A stretch of 64,000 bases of DNA from QZLE01 sp033852075 (GTDB taxonomy: Bacteria; Pseudomonadota; Gammaproteobacteria; QZLD01), in the NCBI GenBank assembly GCA_033852075.1, contig JAWSVC010000010.1, forward strand, positions 122,685-186,684, given 5' to 3'. Made by a program: the position numbers and the translations under genes. The number at the start of each line of letters is the position of its first letter. The stretch's first letter is position 1. A model generated the notes under the pieces. That model saw only the letters and a list, made by a program, of their open reading frames with translations, was not told the DNA's origin and made no database searches. This document shows, in pieces, positions 1 to 7,899 of the stretch.

Positions 1-411
1 GAATCGCTAGCGCTGGATGCTGAGCAAATTAACCAAATAATAAATTATCATCCAGAATTTGCTGGTGTTGCTGAACACGTTTTTATAAAGATTAATGAAA
101 ATTTAGTGTCGGCAGAGGTTAGCATTCCTCTTGATGGTTTAAAAGAGATGAGCGAGTTATTCGTTGGTCGTTATTTAAATGGGGCTATAGAGCTTGATTT
201 GGAACTTAAAAACGAGCGTTTTGAGGTTTATGCTGAGTCAATTGAGGTAAATGGGAAAAAGATTCCTGAAGAGTATATGAGTCAGTTTCGTACAGAGAAT
301 CTAGCAAAGGATTTTAATAAGAAACGGGAAAATAAAGAGCTTATTGAAAAACTTGAGTCTATTGAAATTGAGGGTGGGGTTGTCACTGTGGTGCCGAAGA
401 ATAGGCTATAA
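1..411 (+). CDS. Hypothetical protein, 3' part only
   Basis: The frame is open from the first base of the window to the TAA at 409–411, so the gene starts outside the window and 136 C-terminal residues are visible. An internal GTG at 106 could start a shorter product but has no convincing ribosome site, and the codons before it read as normal protein. The visible part is acidic and hydrophilic, with alternating beta-type stretches (VSIPLDGL, AIELDLELK, VEVNG-like) and a Lys/Glu-rich helix near the end. I do not recognise the family. A strong bidirectional hairpin terminator follows about 50 bases after the stop. Confidence 0.6.
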   Translation, partial: ESLALDAEQINQIINYHPEFAGVAEHVFIKINENLVSAEVSIPLDGLKEMSELFVGRYLNGAIELDLELKNERFEVYAESIEVNGKKIPEEYMSQFRTENLAKDFNKKRENKELIEKLESIEIEGGVVTVVPKNRL

Positions 412-459
412 ATAGCGTATTTGTTTGGTTAGCGTATAGAAATATTAATATCTAAGAAT

Positions 460-487
460 AAAAAAGGGCCGTTTGGCCCTTTTTTAA
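460..487. terminator. Bidirectional rho-independent terminator
   Basis: AAAAAAGGGCC, a GTTT loop and GGCCCTTTTTTT form a GC stem flanked by A and T runs on both sides. It lies between the convergent partial gene (plus) and the phasin gene (minus) and can serve both. Confidence 0.85.
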
Positions 488-507
488 ATTCAAATTTCTA
501 ACTGATA

Positions 508-885
508 TTAGCCTTGAGCTGCTGTTAGAAATGGAGCTGTCATCTCAGATAGACGAGCAAGATCTTTTTGAGCAAGAGCTTGAATGTCATTAGCAAAAAC
601 TTCGCCCATTTTTGCTAGAGTTTGTGCATCTTCAGCGATTTTTTTGCTAACAGAAGTAGCAACTTCAGTTTGTTTTTTGATGAAAGCTTGTAGAGATTCT
701 GCGTCTTTAATATCAGCAGCGTTTTTAAGTTGGTCCATACCAAGATCTGTATATGATTTTACAGCGTTAACTTGGAATTGGCTTAATTTCTCAATGTAAT
801 CAACAGTTAGAGAGGTGATTTCGCCTACAGGCTCTGCAAATTTTTGGCTTTGCTCAGTAAGTTGAGCTAGAAGTTGTTCGTACAT
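508..885 (-). CDS. Phasin family protein
   Basis: A 125-residue, almost entirely helical, Gln/Ala/Lys-rich protein without cysteine or signal peptide. Its pattern fits the phasin_2 family: an N-terminal YEQLLAQLTEQSQKF-type helix, a central VKSYTDLGMDQLKNAADIKDAESLQAF segment type, and a long amphipathic C-terminal helix. Phasins coat polyhydroxyalkanoate granules and limit coalescence; some act as general chaperones. No PHA synthase is in the window, so a storage role is inferred from the family only. The ATG at 885 has an AGGAG site at 895–899 and a good promoter just upstream. It is monocistronic, ending at the shared terminator. Confidence 0.8.
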   Translation of the reverse strand: MYEQLLAQLTEQSQKFAEPVGEITSLTVDYIEKLSQFQVNAVKSYTDLGMDQLKNAADIKDAESLQAFIKKQTEVATSVSKKIAEDAQTLAKMGEVFANDIQALAQKDLARLSEMTAPFLTAAQG

Positions 886-928
886 AATCCATTGTCTCCT
901 GAAAAGTAGATTGTTTGATATGGCGCAT

Positions 929-956
929 AGTATACATCAATACTTGTGCGATGCAA
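929..956 (-). promoter_or_regulatory. Sigma-70-type promoter for the phasin gene
   Basis: On the minus strand TTGCAT (951–956) and TATACT (929–934) are separated by 16 bases. Transcription would begin near 922, giving a leader of about 37 bases that contains the AGGAG ribosome site. Confidence 0.6.
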
Positions 957-1225
957 CAAATAAATTCTTAGCGCGATTTACACTCTAACATCTGTCGAGA
1001 TTAAATCAAAGGGTAATAAATAAAAAAAAGCACTTTTTTTTAGGGTTGAAAAATTCAGCTTCACATATGTGTTATTGGTCTTTGTGATAATTAGAACTTG
1101 CTGATATTTTTATAAAAACTTGATGTTGAGCTGAAATAAAAGAGGAGAGGCTTTTGGTGTATAGATTTACTTTAAGGGGCGGTAATTAGTACCGCCCTGT
1201 TTGACATGAATTTTTACCTAACTTT
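957..1225. other. Intergenic region between rpiA and the phasin gene
   Basis: No convincing reading frame. With the phasin promoter, the gene-free stretch runs 886–1225. It holds an A8-GCAC-T8 near-palindrome at about 1023–1041 and an 8-bp GC-rich hairpin (GGGCGGTA/TACCGCCC, about 1176–1197) that may end rpiA transcription; the hairpin lacks a clear T run on the minus strand. Confidence 0.5.
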
Positions 1226-1891
1226 TTAAGCCGGTAAGATCTTTTTTATTCCATTCTGGGTTCCCAGCAGTAGAACATTTGCTGCGTTAATTGCAAAAAT
1301 TCCAGTTGTTACTACTCCGGCAATATTATTGATCTCTTTTTCCATTTCCAGAGGATTTGTTATTTGCAGGCCATGAATATCAAGAATAATATTTCCGTTA
1401 TCAGTAGTGAATTCTTCACGAAGTTTTGGTTGGCCTCCCATAGCTTCAAGTTTACGTGCTACTAATTTTTGAGCCATTGGAATTACTTCAATAGGTAGTG
1501 GGAATTTACCCATGGTATCTACAAGTTTTGATTCATCGGCAATACAAATAAATTGTTCGCAACTGGCAGCGACAATCTTTTCACGAGTTAATGCACCGCC
1601 GCCACCTTTGATAAGGTTTAGTCCAGCATCAGATTCATCGGCGCCATCAATGTAAACGGGGATGGTTTCATTTACTTCGTTTAGGTTAAATACCTTGATG
1701 CCGTGTTCTTGCATTCTTTGGGTTGAGGCTTCAGAGCTTGAAACCGCACCTTTGATTTTAAAATCAAGATCAGCTAGACCATCAATAAAAAAGTTAACGG
1801 TAGATCCAGTGCCAACACCAACTATGGTATTTGGTTTGATATATTCTAGTGCGGCTAAGGCGGTTGCTTTTTTTAGCTGATTTTGATCCAT
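1226..1891 (-). CDS. rpiA: Ribose-5-phosphate isomerase A
   Basis: A 221-residue protein of normal length for RpiA, which interconverts ribose 5-phosphate and ribulose 5-phosphate in the non-oxidative pentose phosphate pathway (cytoplasm). The phosphate-binding GTGST motif is at residues 27–31, SSSEAST at 51–57, the active-site DGADE at 82–86, and KGGGGALTREK at 95–105 with the catalytic Glu at 104. The ATG at 1891 has GGAG five bases upstream. It lies downstream of fau on the same strand, with a 160-base gap that may hold its own promoter. Confidence 0.97.
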   Translation of the reverse strand: MDQNQLKKATALAALEYIKPNTIVGVGTGSTVNFFIDGLADLDFKIKGAVSSSEASTQRMQEHGIKVFNLNEVNETIPVYIDGADESDAGLNLIKGGGGALTREKIVAASCEQFICIADESKLVDTMGKFPLPIEVIPMAQKLVARKLEAMGGQPKLREEFTTDNGNIILDIHGLQITNPLEMEKEINNIAGVVTTGIFAINAANVLLLGTQNGIKKILPA

Positions 1892-2051
1892 GGTGTCTCC
1901 GTATGGTGGTTATGCTTGAATGGGGGTATTTTAAATAGTTCGCACTTTGCAAAGCAAGCAATCATTTTTTAGGCACACATAAATAAGTTTATGTAACTCC
2001 GCTGCCGTTATTCATGCCGTAGACTGTTTTCTAAATGATAGTTTACTTTTT

Positions 2052-2672
2052 TTAGAGAGAATGATGCTCTATATGGGGATGTCTTTTGAGGTTATAAACT
2101 GACTTTTCAGTAATAACTGCAGTAAGTGGAATATCCCATGGCTCACGTTTAAGTTTGTCTATATGTTGAAATTCATAGGCTAGGCCGATTAGTTTGGGCT
2201 TGTGCAAAGATTTTCGGTTTGCAAGATAGCTGAAAGTACGATCATAAAAACCACCACCCATGCCAAGTCTGTTGCCTTGGGAATCAAATCCGACTAGTGG
2301 CATTAATACAATATCTAGTTCTTTGGCAGTAATAGAACATTTTTTGGCACAGATTATTTCAGGAATACCAAATTTGTTGTTCTCAAATTTTGATTTTGTA
2401 GTGAAACGACAGAAATGCATTGGTTGCCATTTAAAATGGGGTAGGTTTGGCAGGTAAAATTTTACCGGCTGATTGCGGCACTTGTGTATAAGCGGCAAGG
2501 GATTGATTTCGCCGTCAAATGGCCAGTAAATCGCGATTCTTTTGTTGATAAAGATATTGGTTAGACGAGCAACGCGTGCACACATTTGTTTAGACAAGTG
2601 GTCACGTTGCCTTGTGGTAAGGCTGCGGCGTTGTTCGCGGATTTTTTTTCGTAACGATTGTTTGTTGTTCAT
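2052..2672 (-). CDS. fau: 5-formyltetrahydrofolate cyclo-ligase
   Basis: Converts 5-formyl-THF to 5,10-methenyl-THF using ATP. The signature GFDSQGNRLGMGGGFYDR lies around residues 128–145, and the Lys/Arg-rich N-terminus (MNNKQSLRKKIREQRR) is typical. The frame stays open upstream to 2804, but that extension runs through the 6S RNA gene, so I place the start at the ATG at 2672, giving 206 residues, slightly longer than many relatives. As in other gammaproteobacteria it follows 6S RNA and zapA on the same strand and is probably co-transcribed with 6S RNA. Confidence 0.92.
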   Translation of the reverse strand: MNNKQSLRKKIREQRRSLTTRQRDHLSKQMCARVARLTNIFINKRIAIYWPFDGEINPLPLIHKCRNQPVKFYLPNLPHFKWQPMHFCRFTTKSKFENNKFGIPEIICAKKCSITAKELDIVLMPLVGFDSQGNRLGMGGGFYDRTFSYLANRKSLHKPKLIGLAYEFQHIDKLKREPWDIPLTAVITEKSVYNLKRHPHIEHHSL

Positions 2673-2682
2673 ATCAAAAAAT

Positions 2683-2878
2683 GTAGGACATCCTCCGCTT
2701 GTGCCGGTCTGGCCGCTGCCCCTGAACCAACGGTTCAGGTGGGACGGATGAGTTACTTTGCAGGTTTTCCGCACGTGACGGATATACGCAACAAGCAAAA
2801 ACACCTAGTGTCCCGTATTTAGTAATTAGGCTCAAGAGGTACCCAGGCCTTGTTCGAACACAGCAGGGGACGTCACTT
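2683..2878 (-). ncRNA. ssrS: 6S RNA
   Basis: Identified by position (between zapA and fau, same strand) and by sequence. On the minus strand the 3' half has a run like the conserved CCUUGAACC-GGUUCAAGGG hairpin (here CACCTGAACCGTTGGTTCAGGGGCA in two pieces), then GGCCAGACCGGC and GCGGAGGATGTCC. The 5' half carries GACGTCCCC and TGTTCGAACAAGGCC. The ends pair: GACGUCC (2868–2874) with GGAUGUC (2687–2693). 6S RNA mimics an open promoter and sequesters sigma-70 RNA polymerase in stationary phase. Exact ends are estimated. Confidence 0.87.
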
Positions 2879-2934
2879 TTAGGTTCTTACAAATAGTGAA
2901 TAATGTCAATTGAGTGTTTCAAAATATAGAAAAA

Positions 2935-3237
2935 CTACTCAACTTCATCCATGAACAGATCAATTTGTTTTGAGATTTTTTGAATGCGTTCCAATGTCTT
3001 AGAATTATTGGGGTTGTCAATAGAACGATTTTGTAGCATTTCATGAGTGATATTTAATGCTGCCATAATTGCAATACGGTCGGTTCCTATTACCTTGCCG
3101 CCGGCTCTAATTTCGCGCATCTTATCGCTTAAATAATCAGCTGCTTGTAAAAGCCCTTCTTTTTCTTCGGGGGGGCAGGCAATAAGGAACTCTTTTTCCA
3201 GAATTTTAATTTCAACGGGTGTTGGTTCACTGCTCAT
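2935..3237 (-). CDS. zapA: Cell division protein ZapA
   Basis: A 100-residue protein matching ZapA: the N-terminal EIKILEKEFLIACPPEE segment, LLQAADYLSDKMREIR, and TDRIAIMAALNITHEML leading into a C-terminal coiled coil. ZapA tetramers bundle FtsZ filaments at the division ring. It lies 27 bases downstream of the coiled-coil gene at 3265–3483 and upstream of 6S RNA, the standard gammaproteobacterial order. The start ATG at 3237 follows a GGATCC-type purine stretch. Confidence 0.95.
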   Translation of the reverse strand: MSSEPTPVEIKILEKEFLIACPPEEKEGLLQAADYLSDKMREIRAGGKVIGTDRIAIMAALNITHEMLQNRSIDNPNNSKTLERIQKISKQIDLFMDEVE

Positions 3238-3264
3238 TGCGGATCCTTTACTAAGACTGACAAA

Positions 3265-3483
3265 TTAGCTCTTTTCCATGGTTTTTAAGCGACGGATCAT
3301 CGCTTCTACACGGCTTTTGGCTTGATTGTTCTTTTCTAATAACGCAGCTCTTTCAGAGTTGAGTGCCTGCTGTGAAGCTCGAAGAGATTTGTTTTCTTCG
3401 GAAAGCTTAGTACATAGCGAAGTTAAAGATTCAACTTTATCTGCAAGTGCTGTTATCTCATTGTCGAATGAATTCTTTTCCAT
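3265..3483 (-). CDS. ZapB-like coiled-coil protein (TIGR02449 type)
   Basis: A 72-residue protein consisting of one continuous heptad-repeat helix (LADKVESLTSL, KLSEENKSLRASQQ, LLEKNNQAKSRVEAMIRRL). Such small coiled coils immediately upstream of zapA are assigned to TIGR02449 and resemble ZapB, which links ZapA to the nucleoid terminus region. The sequence shows only the coiled coil and the context; the division role is inferred. It is the first gene of the minus-strand unit, divergent from ygfB. Confidence 0.85.
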   Translation of the reverse strand: MEKNSFDNEITALADKVESLTSLCTKLSEENKSLRASQQALNSERAALLEKNNQAKSRVEAMIRRLKTMEKS

Positions 3484-3661
3484 GTCAAAAATATAGCCCT
3501 CATATAAGCACTGGTCAATGATTATTCAGAATAGATATATTAGTCTCATTAAAGTAATATGCTTCTTTTTAGTATTTTCTAAATGATTTGGTCAACGTTA
3601 TTAGCAATTATTTTTACAATTAAGATCATAGCATACTTAATGCCTACAAATGGAGAAGTTG

Positions 3662-4225
3662 ATGTTTTCTTTTGAATATCAGGACTATATAGATTTGCAA
3701 GACGTACTTGAAGAGGTTAAGGCCGCGACAGGTCCTTCAGAGGCTCAAGGGATATTGTGCGGAATGATTGTGGCTGATGATGAGGATTCAAAGGCAAAAT
3801 GGATGGCTCAGGTTTTAGATAACGCTGAGCTAAAGGGCGAGGTCGCTAAGCAATGTCTGGTTCTATTAGATGCGTTATACACTAAAACTAAGGAGCATAT
3901 GGCAGATGAACAGTTTCGACTGGAATTATTATTACCTGATGAGGAGCAGTCAATAAGTGAGCGTGTGACGGCAATCTCTTTTTGGTGTCAGGGGTTTTTG
4001 TATGGCTTGGCTGTTGCTGGAGTAGATCTAAATGCAAAAGATTTACCGGAAGAAGCTATGGAGGTAGTTCGTGATCTTGGTGAAATATCAAAGGCGGATG
4101 ATGAGCTTGAAGATAATGAAGAAAATGAACAGGCTTTATTTGATATAGAGGAATTTGTTCGTATGGGAGTGTTGCTGTTGGCGGAGATCTTTAGGGCTCC
4201 CGATCCTGAGCAGGCAGTGCACTGA
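3662..4225 (+). CDS. ygfB: UPF0149 (YgfB/YecA) family protein
   Basis: About 187 residues, acidic, with the family features: EAQGILCGMI near the N-terminus, FRLELLLPDEE in the middle, WCQGFLYGLAVAG, and a C-terminal EEFVRMGVLLLAEIFR helix. The biochemical role is not firmly established; in Pseudomonas YgfB has been tied to regulation of cell-wall recycling and beta-lactam resistance. Two ATGs are possible (3650 and 3662). I prefer 3662 because GGAGAAG at 3652–3658 sits correctly for it. It is followed by pepP, the usual partner, after a 175-base gap. Confidence 0.9.
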   Translation: MFSFEYQDYIDLQDVLEEVKAATGPSEAQGILCGMIVADDEDSKAKWMAQVLDNAELKGEVAKQCLVLLDALYTKTKEHMADEQFRLELLLPDEEQSISERVTAISFWCQGFLYGLAVAGVDLNAKDLPEEAMEVVRDLGEISKADDELEDNEENEQALFDIEEFVRMGVLLLAEIFRAPDPEQAVH

Positions 4226-4400
4226 TGGATTTATAAGTAGGAAAGCGTCATCATTGATTTGGTCCGGGGACCGGCAAATATAGCAAAGCTAATTTTGCCG
4301 CGTAAAGCGCGCATACTAAATCGGTTTATTAATACTATGGATTAACTTCTTCGTGGGAATGACGAATTTTTGATAAATGGTTTTTGGGATATGGTTAAAA

Positions 4401-5699
4401 ATGGAATTAAAAGAGTTTAAGGCAAGAAGAAAAGAATTGATGCAGATGGTTGGGGAAGACTCCATCGTAATTATTCCTGCAGCCCCTGAGCGTAAGCGTA
4501 ATCGAGATGTTTATCATAGGTATCGGCAAGACAGTGACTTTTTTTATCTGACCGGCTTTGTTGAACCAGAGGCTGTGTTGGTGTTAGTGCCTGGGCGTGA
4601 ATATGGAGAGGTGCTTATATTTTGTCGGGAAAAGGATCCGCTTAAAGAAACTTGGGATGGTAGAAGGGTTGGTCTTGAGGCGATTTGTGATTTGTACGCG
4701 ATTGATGATTCATTTCCAATAAGTGATATAGATGATATTTTGCCAGGAATTATTGAAGGGCGAAATAAGCTTTATTGTACGATGGGGATAGATTCTGCTT
4801 TTGATCAAAAGGTAATGGTTTGGATAAATCATATTCGTGAAAATTCTCGAAAAGGTATGCATCCGCCGCATGAGATAGTGTCGTTAGAAAACATCCTGCA
4901 TGAAATGCGGCTTTATAAAAGTTCGTTTGAAATAAAGATGATGAAGCGTGCTGCCAAACTTTCGGCACAAGCTCATATTCGTGCTATGCGGTTGTGTAAG
5001 CCGGGAATGATGGAATATGAGCTAGATGCAGAGATCGTGCATGAATTTATGAAAAATGGAGCTACTTATGCATATCCGTCAATTATCGGGGGCGGTGAAA
5101 ATGGGTGTATTCTGCACTATATTGAGAACAACTCACAGCTTAAGGGTGGTGATCTGGTTTTGATTGATGCTGGAGCAGAATTTGATCATTATGCGGGCGA
5201 TATTTCTCGTACCTTTCCTGTTAATGGACGGTTTTCAGCAGAACAAAAGGCGGTATATGAGATAGTGCTGGATGCTCAAATGGCAGCGATTGAAGCCGCG
5301 CAACCAAATAATCACTGGAATCAACCTCATGAAGTGGCAGTTCGCATTATTACTCAAGGTCTTATTGATCTGGGGGTTTTGGATGGTACTGTAGATGATC
5401 AGATCGAACAAAATGGTTATCAGCAGTTTTTCATGCATCGTACCGGGCATTGGTTGGGTATGGATGTTCATGACGTTGGTGATTACAAGGTTAATGGTGA
5501 ATGGCGGATGCTTGAAAAGGGTATGGTTTTGACCATAGAGCCTGGAATATACATAACTCCGGCAAAAACCGTTGATGAAAAATGGTGGAATATCGGAATA
5601 AGAATTGAGGATAATGTGGTTGTTACTTCGAAAGGTAATGAGGTGATAACGAAAGATGCGCCGAAGACAATATCTGATATCGAAGACTTAATGGGTTAA
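4401..5699 (+). CDS. pepP: Xaa-Pro aminopeptidase (aminopeptidase P)
   Basis: A 432-residue M24B metallopeptidase that removes N-terminal residues preceding proline. It has an N-terminal AMP_N domain (RRKELM…FYLTGFVEPEAVL) and a pita-bread catalytic domain. The five metal ligands are visible: Asp256 (LIDAGAEF), Asp267 (YAGDISRTF), His350 (RTGHWLGMD), Glu380 (TIEPGIY) and Glu403 (GIRIEDN). The frame extends to 4377, but the alignable N-terminus MELKEFKARRKEL begins at 4401. The gap before it contains fragments like the dispersed CCGG/GGGAATGACG hairpins. Confidence 0.96.
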   Translation: MELKEFKARRKELMQMVGEDSIVIIPAAPERKRNRDVYHRYRQDSDFFYLTGFVEPEAVLVLVPGREYGEVLIFCREKDPLKETWDGRRVGLEAICDLYAIDDSFPISDIDDILPGIIEGRNKLYCTMGIDSAFDQKVMVWINHIRENSRKGMHPPHEIVSLENILHEMRLYKSSFEIKMMKRAAKLSAQAHIRAMRLCKPGMMEYELDAEIVHEFMKNGATYAYPSIIGGGENGCILHYIENNSQLKGGDLVLIDAGAEFDHYAGDISRTFPVNGRFSAEQKAVYEIVLDAQMAAIEAAQPNNHWNQPHEVAVRIITQGLIDLGVLDGTVDDQIEQNGYQQFFMHRTGHWLGMDVHDVGDYKVNGEWRMLEKGMVLTIEPGIYITPAKTVDEKWWNIGIRIEDNVVVTSKGNEVITKDAPKTISDIEDLMG

Positions 5700-5710
5700 T
5701 TCGCGCCTAT

Positions 5711-5820
5711 TTCCCCAAATACTGCGTTATATCTCCAGACTTATTCGGGCACATATTTCATATATGCTTCCTCATAAGGCTTCGATATGCCTTGTCTTTG
5801 GGAAAATATTCTGCGAATTA
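5711..5820. repeat. Dispersed repeat R110, copy 1
   Basis: From ACTGCGTTAT at 5721 onward, about 100 bases match 16072–16170 at roughly 81% by my hand alignment (19 differences, including one gap). Shared blocks include CTCCAGACTT, ACATATT, AAGGCTTCG, TGCCTTGTCTT and AAAATAT. It begins 21 bases after the pepP stop. It probably serves as an intergenic or 3'-end element between convergent pepP and ubiC. Confidence 0.75.
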
Positions 5821-5885
5821 ACTGTGCCCGGGCAGTATGTGCGTTTATTTTTTATAAACCGCGCCTTGATCTTGAAAAAATATCC

Positions 5886-6413
5886 TCAGAATTTTGGAGC
5901 TTTATTTGTAAACATCATCTCAAATCCCGGTAAAAACACCTCTATCAAATCCGCCTTATAATCTGCAATGGCAAGAATCGAGCGTCTGCATAACAGCGAA
6001 TTACATTTTTTTATTTCAGGGTTGTCCTGGATCTCTGCTGGAAGCAGCTTGATCTGTGTTAGATATCCAAAATCCATCCTGTCTTTGTGAAATTGCCCAT
6101 GCTCAAGCAGGAAAAAACCAAGTGAACTGTTACCAAGCTGGGTTAGTCTAGGTATTTCCTTAACTAATTCTTGTTGGAAATGGGTTTGTGCGTAAATCAA
6201 CGGAGTATCACCATTGTAAATGATTGCTTCGCGACAAAAAACGTTTTGGTTTTCTAGGTAATTATTGCTGATGAGCTTGAATCTTGTGGGGAGCTCCAGT
6301 TTGCCCTGTAAGAATTGGGAAACTGGAGAGGTTTTTTGCAACCAAGAGCAAAAAGATTCGTTCTTGTGGGATATGTTGTTGCTTGTCCATTGGATATTGT
6401 TAAGGTTTATCAA
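5886..6413 (-). CDS. ubiC: Chorismate lyase (chorismate–pyruvate lyase)
   Basis: A 175-residue protein resembling UbiC, which releases pyruvate from chorismate to give 4-hydroxybenzoate, the first committed step of ubiquinone synthesis. Matching parts are FCREAIIYNGDTPLIYAQT (family: REILLCADGEPWLAGRT), LGNSSLGFFLLEHG (LGKTPLGRYLF), the LLCRRSIL strand containing the product-binding Arg region, and the terminal IEVFLPGF. The frame opens with TTG at 6413 and I see no better ATG or strong ribosome site, so the start is uncertain. ubiA is not adjacent. It is convergent with pepP. Confidence 0.85.
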   Translation of the reverse strand: MINLNNIQWTSNNISHKNESFCSWLQKTSPVSQFLQGKLELPTRFKLISNNYLENQNVFCREAIIYNGDTPLIYAQTHFQQELVKEIPRLTQLGNSSLGFFLLEHGQFHKDRMDFGYLTQIKLLPAEIQDNPEIKKCNSLLCRRSILAIADYKADLIEVFLPGFEMMFTNKAPKF

Positions 6414-6445
6414 TTTATTACCGGTAGAAAATTATATAAAGTCAC

Positions 6446-6474
6446 GTCATACCGGCAAATGTCGGTATCCAGAA
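6446..6474. repeat. CCGG-type hairpin repeat, copy upstream of ubiC
   Basis: GTCATACCGGCAAATGTCGGTATCCAG is a variant of the short hairpin seen at 39177–39258 and 55873–55901 (stem ATACCGGC/GTCGGTAT). It lies just upstream of the ubiC start. Confidence 0.7.
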
Positions 6475-6513
6475 AAAAGCAAAGTTATATTGCTTATTAT
6501 ATCGATTAGGCCA

Positions 6514-6779
6514 ATGAAAATAATGCAAAAACAACGACCAGGTCAACTTTCTAAGTGGATGAAGCCTTTATTTTGGACTATATATTTTAAGTTGGATACT
6601 TTTTTGAGCGCGCTCAATATTATGGAAGATATTGGGTAGGAGTGGAAAAACGCTATGTTTTCAAATTCTTATCATTATGGTGTTTGTTGTGCTGCATTGT
6701 GGTAGTGCTAGGTATTGCATTTTTTCCACTTATCGGGAAAAGGGTTGGACGCATCGGAAAACAGCTGTCGGGTAAATAA
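6514..6779 (+). pseudogene. Small membrane protein gene with -1 frameshift site (or broken gene)
   Basis: Zero frame: ATG at 6514 (AGG three bases upstream; alternative ATG at 6523) reads MKIMQKQRPGQLSKW… to …LDTFL and stops at 6637–6639. The frame one base back is open from 6591 and continues GAGCGCGCT… to TAA at 6777–6779. It encodes ERAQYYGRYW…EKRYVFKF followed by a strongly hydrophobic stretch (LSLWCLLCCIVVVLGIAFF) and a basic tail. The frames join at T TTT TTG (6600–6606), a classic X XXY YYZ slippery heptamer in the correct phase. A fused product would be about 88 residues with one membrane segment. It could be programmed frameshifting, a homopolymer sequencing error or decay. It lies 22 bases before fimT. 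I do not recognise the family. Confidence 0.5.
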
Positions 6780-6801
6780 TAAAGTGCTAATAATAGATGA
6801 T

Positions 6802-7338
6802 ATGAAAAGTTCAAAAGGTTTTACATTGCTGGAGTTAATGATAACGCTGGCTGTTTCGGCAATTCTAATGTTTGTAGCCGTGCCATCTTTTGTGTCTTTT
6901 ATCCGTAATAGTCAGATGACTACACAGGCAAATGCCTTTTTTACAGATTTAAGTCTTACAAAAAGTGAAGCAGTTAAAAGAAATGCCAGAGTTTCCATTT
7001 GCGCAAGCACTAATGGCACTACATGTTCAGGTAGTACAAACTGGGCAACGGGATGGATTGTGTTTACTGATGCATCTGGTAGTTCCGGGGTGCTGGATGA
7101 TTCTGATGAGTTGCTGCGTACTCATGGTGAGATAAAAGGTGAAGCCACATTTACCTCCGGAGGTGACAGTTACGTTCAATTTACCGCTTCTGGTTATTCA
7201 AGTGCTTATAATGATGCTTCTGCTTCAGAGATTGTATTTACCTTAGACCATCCGAGTTGTAGTGGCGATCAAAAGCGGGTTATCTCTGTCGCTCCGTTTG
7301 GAAGGGTAGAGGTTGAGCGTCAGGCTTGTGGAACCTAA
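6802..7338 (+). CDS. fimT: Type IV minor pilin, GspH/FimT family
   Basis: A 178-residue prepilin. It has a six-residue leader MKSSKG, then the prepilin-peptidase motif G|FTLLELMI (Glu at mature position 5) and a hydrophobic helix. The globular part has four cysteines and a GspH/FimT pattern (SEAVKRNARVSICAS, WATGWIVFTD). FimT-type minor pilins help start pilus assembly, and some bind DNA during transformation. The frame extends upstream to 6715, but the ATG at 6802 gives the standard short leader. It is the first clear gene of a seven-gene pilin operon running to 13937. Confidence 0.93.
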   Translation: MKSSKGFTLLELMITLAVSAILMFVAVPSFVSFIRNSQMTTQANAFFTDLSLTKSEAVKRNARVSICASTNGTTCSGSTNWATGWIVFTDASGSSGVLDDSDELLRTHGEIKGEATFTSGGDSYVQFTASGYSSAYNDASASEIVFTLDHPSCSGDQKRVISVAPFGRVEVERQACGT

Positions 7339-7354
7339 GTAAGAGGTTGCTGAT

Positions 7355-7858
7355 ATGAGAATTAATAGATGCAAACAGCAAAATAAGATAGAAAAAGGTT
7401 TCGGGATCCTTGAAATTCTTATTACTGTATTTGTGTTGGCGATAGGTTTGCTTGGAATAGCTTCTTTGCAAACTCTTGGGTTTAGAGCCAGTCAGGGTGC
7501 TTATATGCGTACAATCGCATCATATAAAGCATATGAGATGATCGATAGGATGCGTGCTAATCCCGACGGCATATCTGCCGGTAGCTACAATGCGATTACC
7601 GGAATACCATCTACATCTGATTGTTCTGCACAGTCTTGTAGTTATTCTGAAATGGCTGTTTATGACGCTAATCAATGGAATTCTGAATTGGCAGAACTTC
7701 TTCCTTCCGGGCAGGGAACAGTTGTTGGCTCTGGTTCGGGTTCAGTATTTCAGGTTGTGGTTAGATGGGATGAAAACAGAGAAGGTGCTACAGGATTAGG
7801 ATGTGACCCCGATTCAGATACCGACTTGGTTTGTTTTAGTATTAATGTGCAGTTATAG
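7355..7858 (+). CDS. pilV: Type IV pilus modification protein PilV
   Basis: A 167-residue minor pilin with a charged leader, the cleavage motif G|FGILEILIT, and the PilV hallmark LAIGLLGIASLQTLGFRASQGAYMRTIASYKAYEMIDRMRAN-type region. It is part of the minor-pilin complex that primes type IV pilus assembly at the inner membrane. AGAGG upstream of the ATG at 7355 gives a reasonable ribosome site, and only 16 bases separate it from fimT. Confidence 0.92.
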   Translation: MRINRCKQQNKIEKGFGILEILITVFVLAIGLLGIASLQTLGFRASQGAYMRTIASYKAYEMIDRMRANPDGISAGSYNAITGIPSTSDCSAQSCSYSEMAVYDANQWNSELAELLPSGQGTVVGSGSGSVFQVVVRWDENREGATGLGCDPDSDTDLVCFSINVQL

Positions 7859-7899
7859 GGTGGCTTTCTTTATAAGAGATAAAAAAACAAGAGAAAAAT

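Noticed and set aside
1023..1041. A8-GCAC-T8 near-palindrome
   Set aside because: Its all-A/T stem is weak, and it lies away from any gene end on either strand, so I do not call it a terminator.
2673..2804. N-terminal extension of fau
   Set aside because: It runs through 6S RNA, and its sequence has no relation to the family; the ATG at 2672 is preferred.
6265..6639. 124-codon plus-strand frame
   Set aside because: Its first half is antisense to ubiC; only the part from 6514 is likely real and is treated under the frameshift gene.
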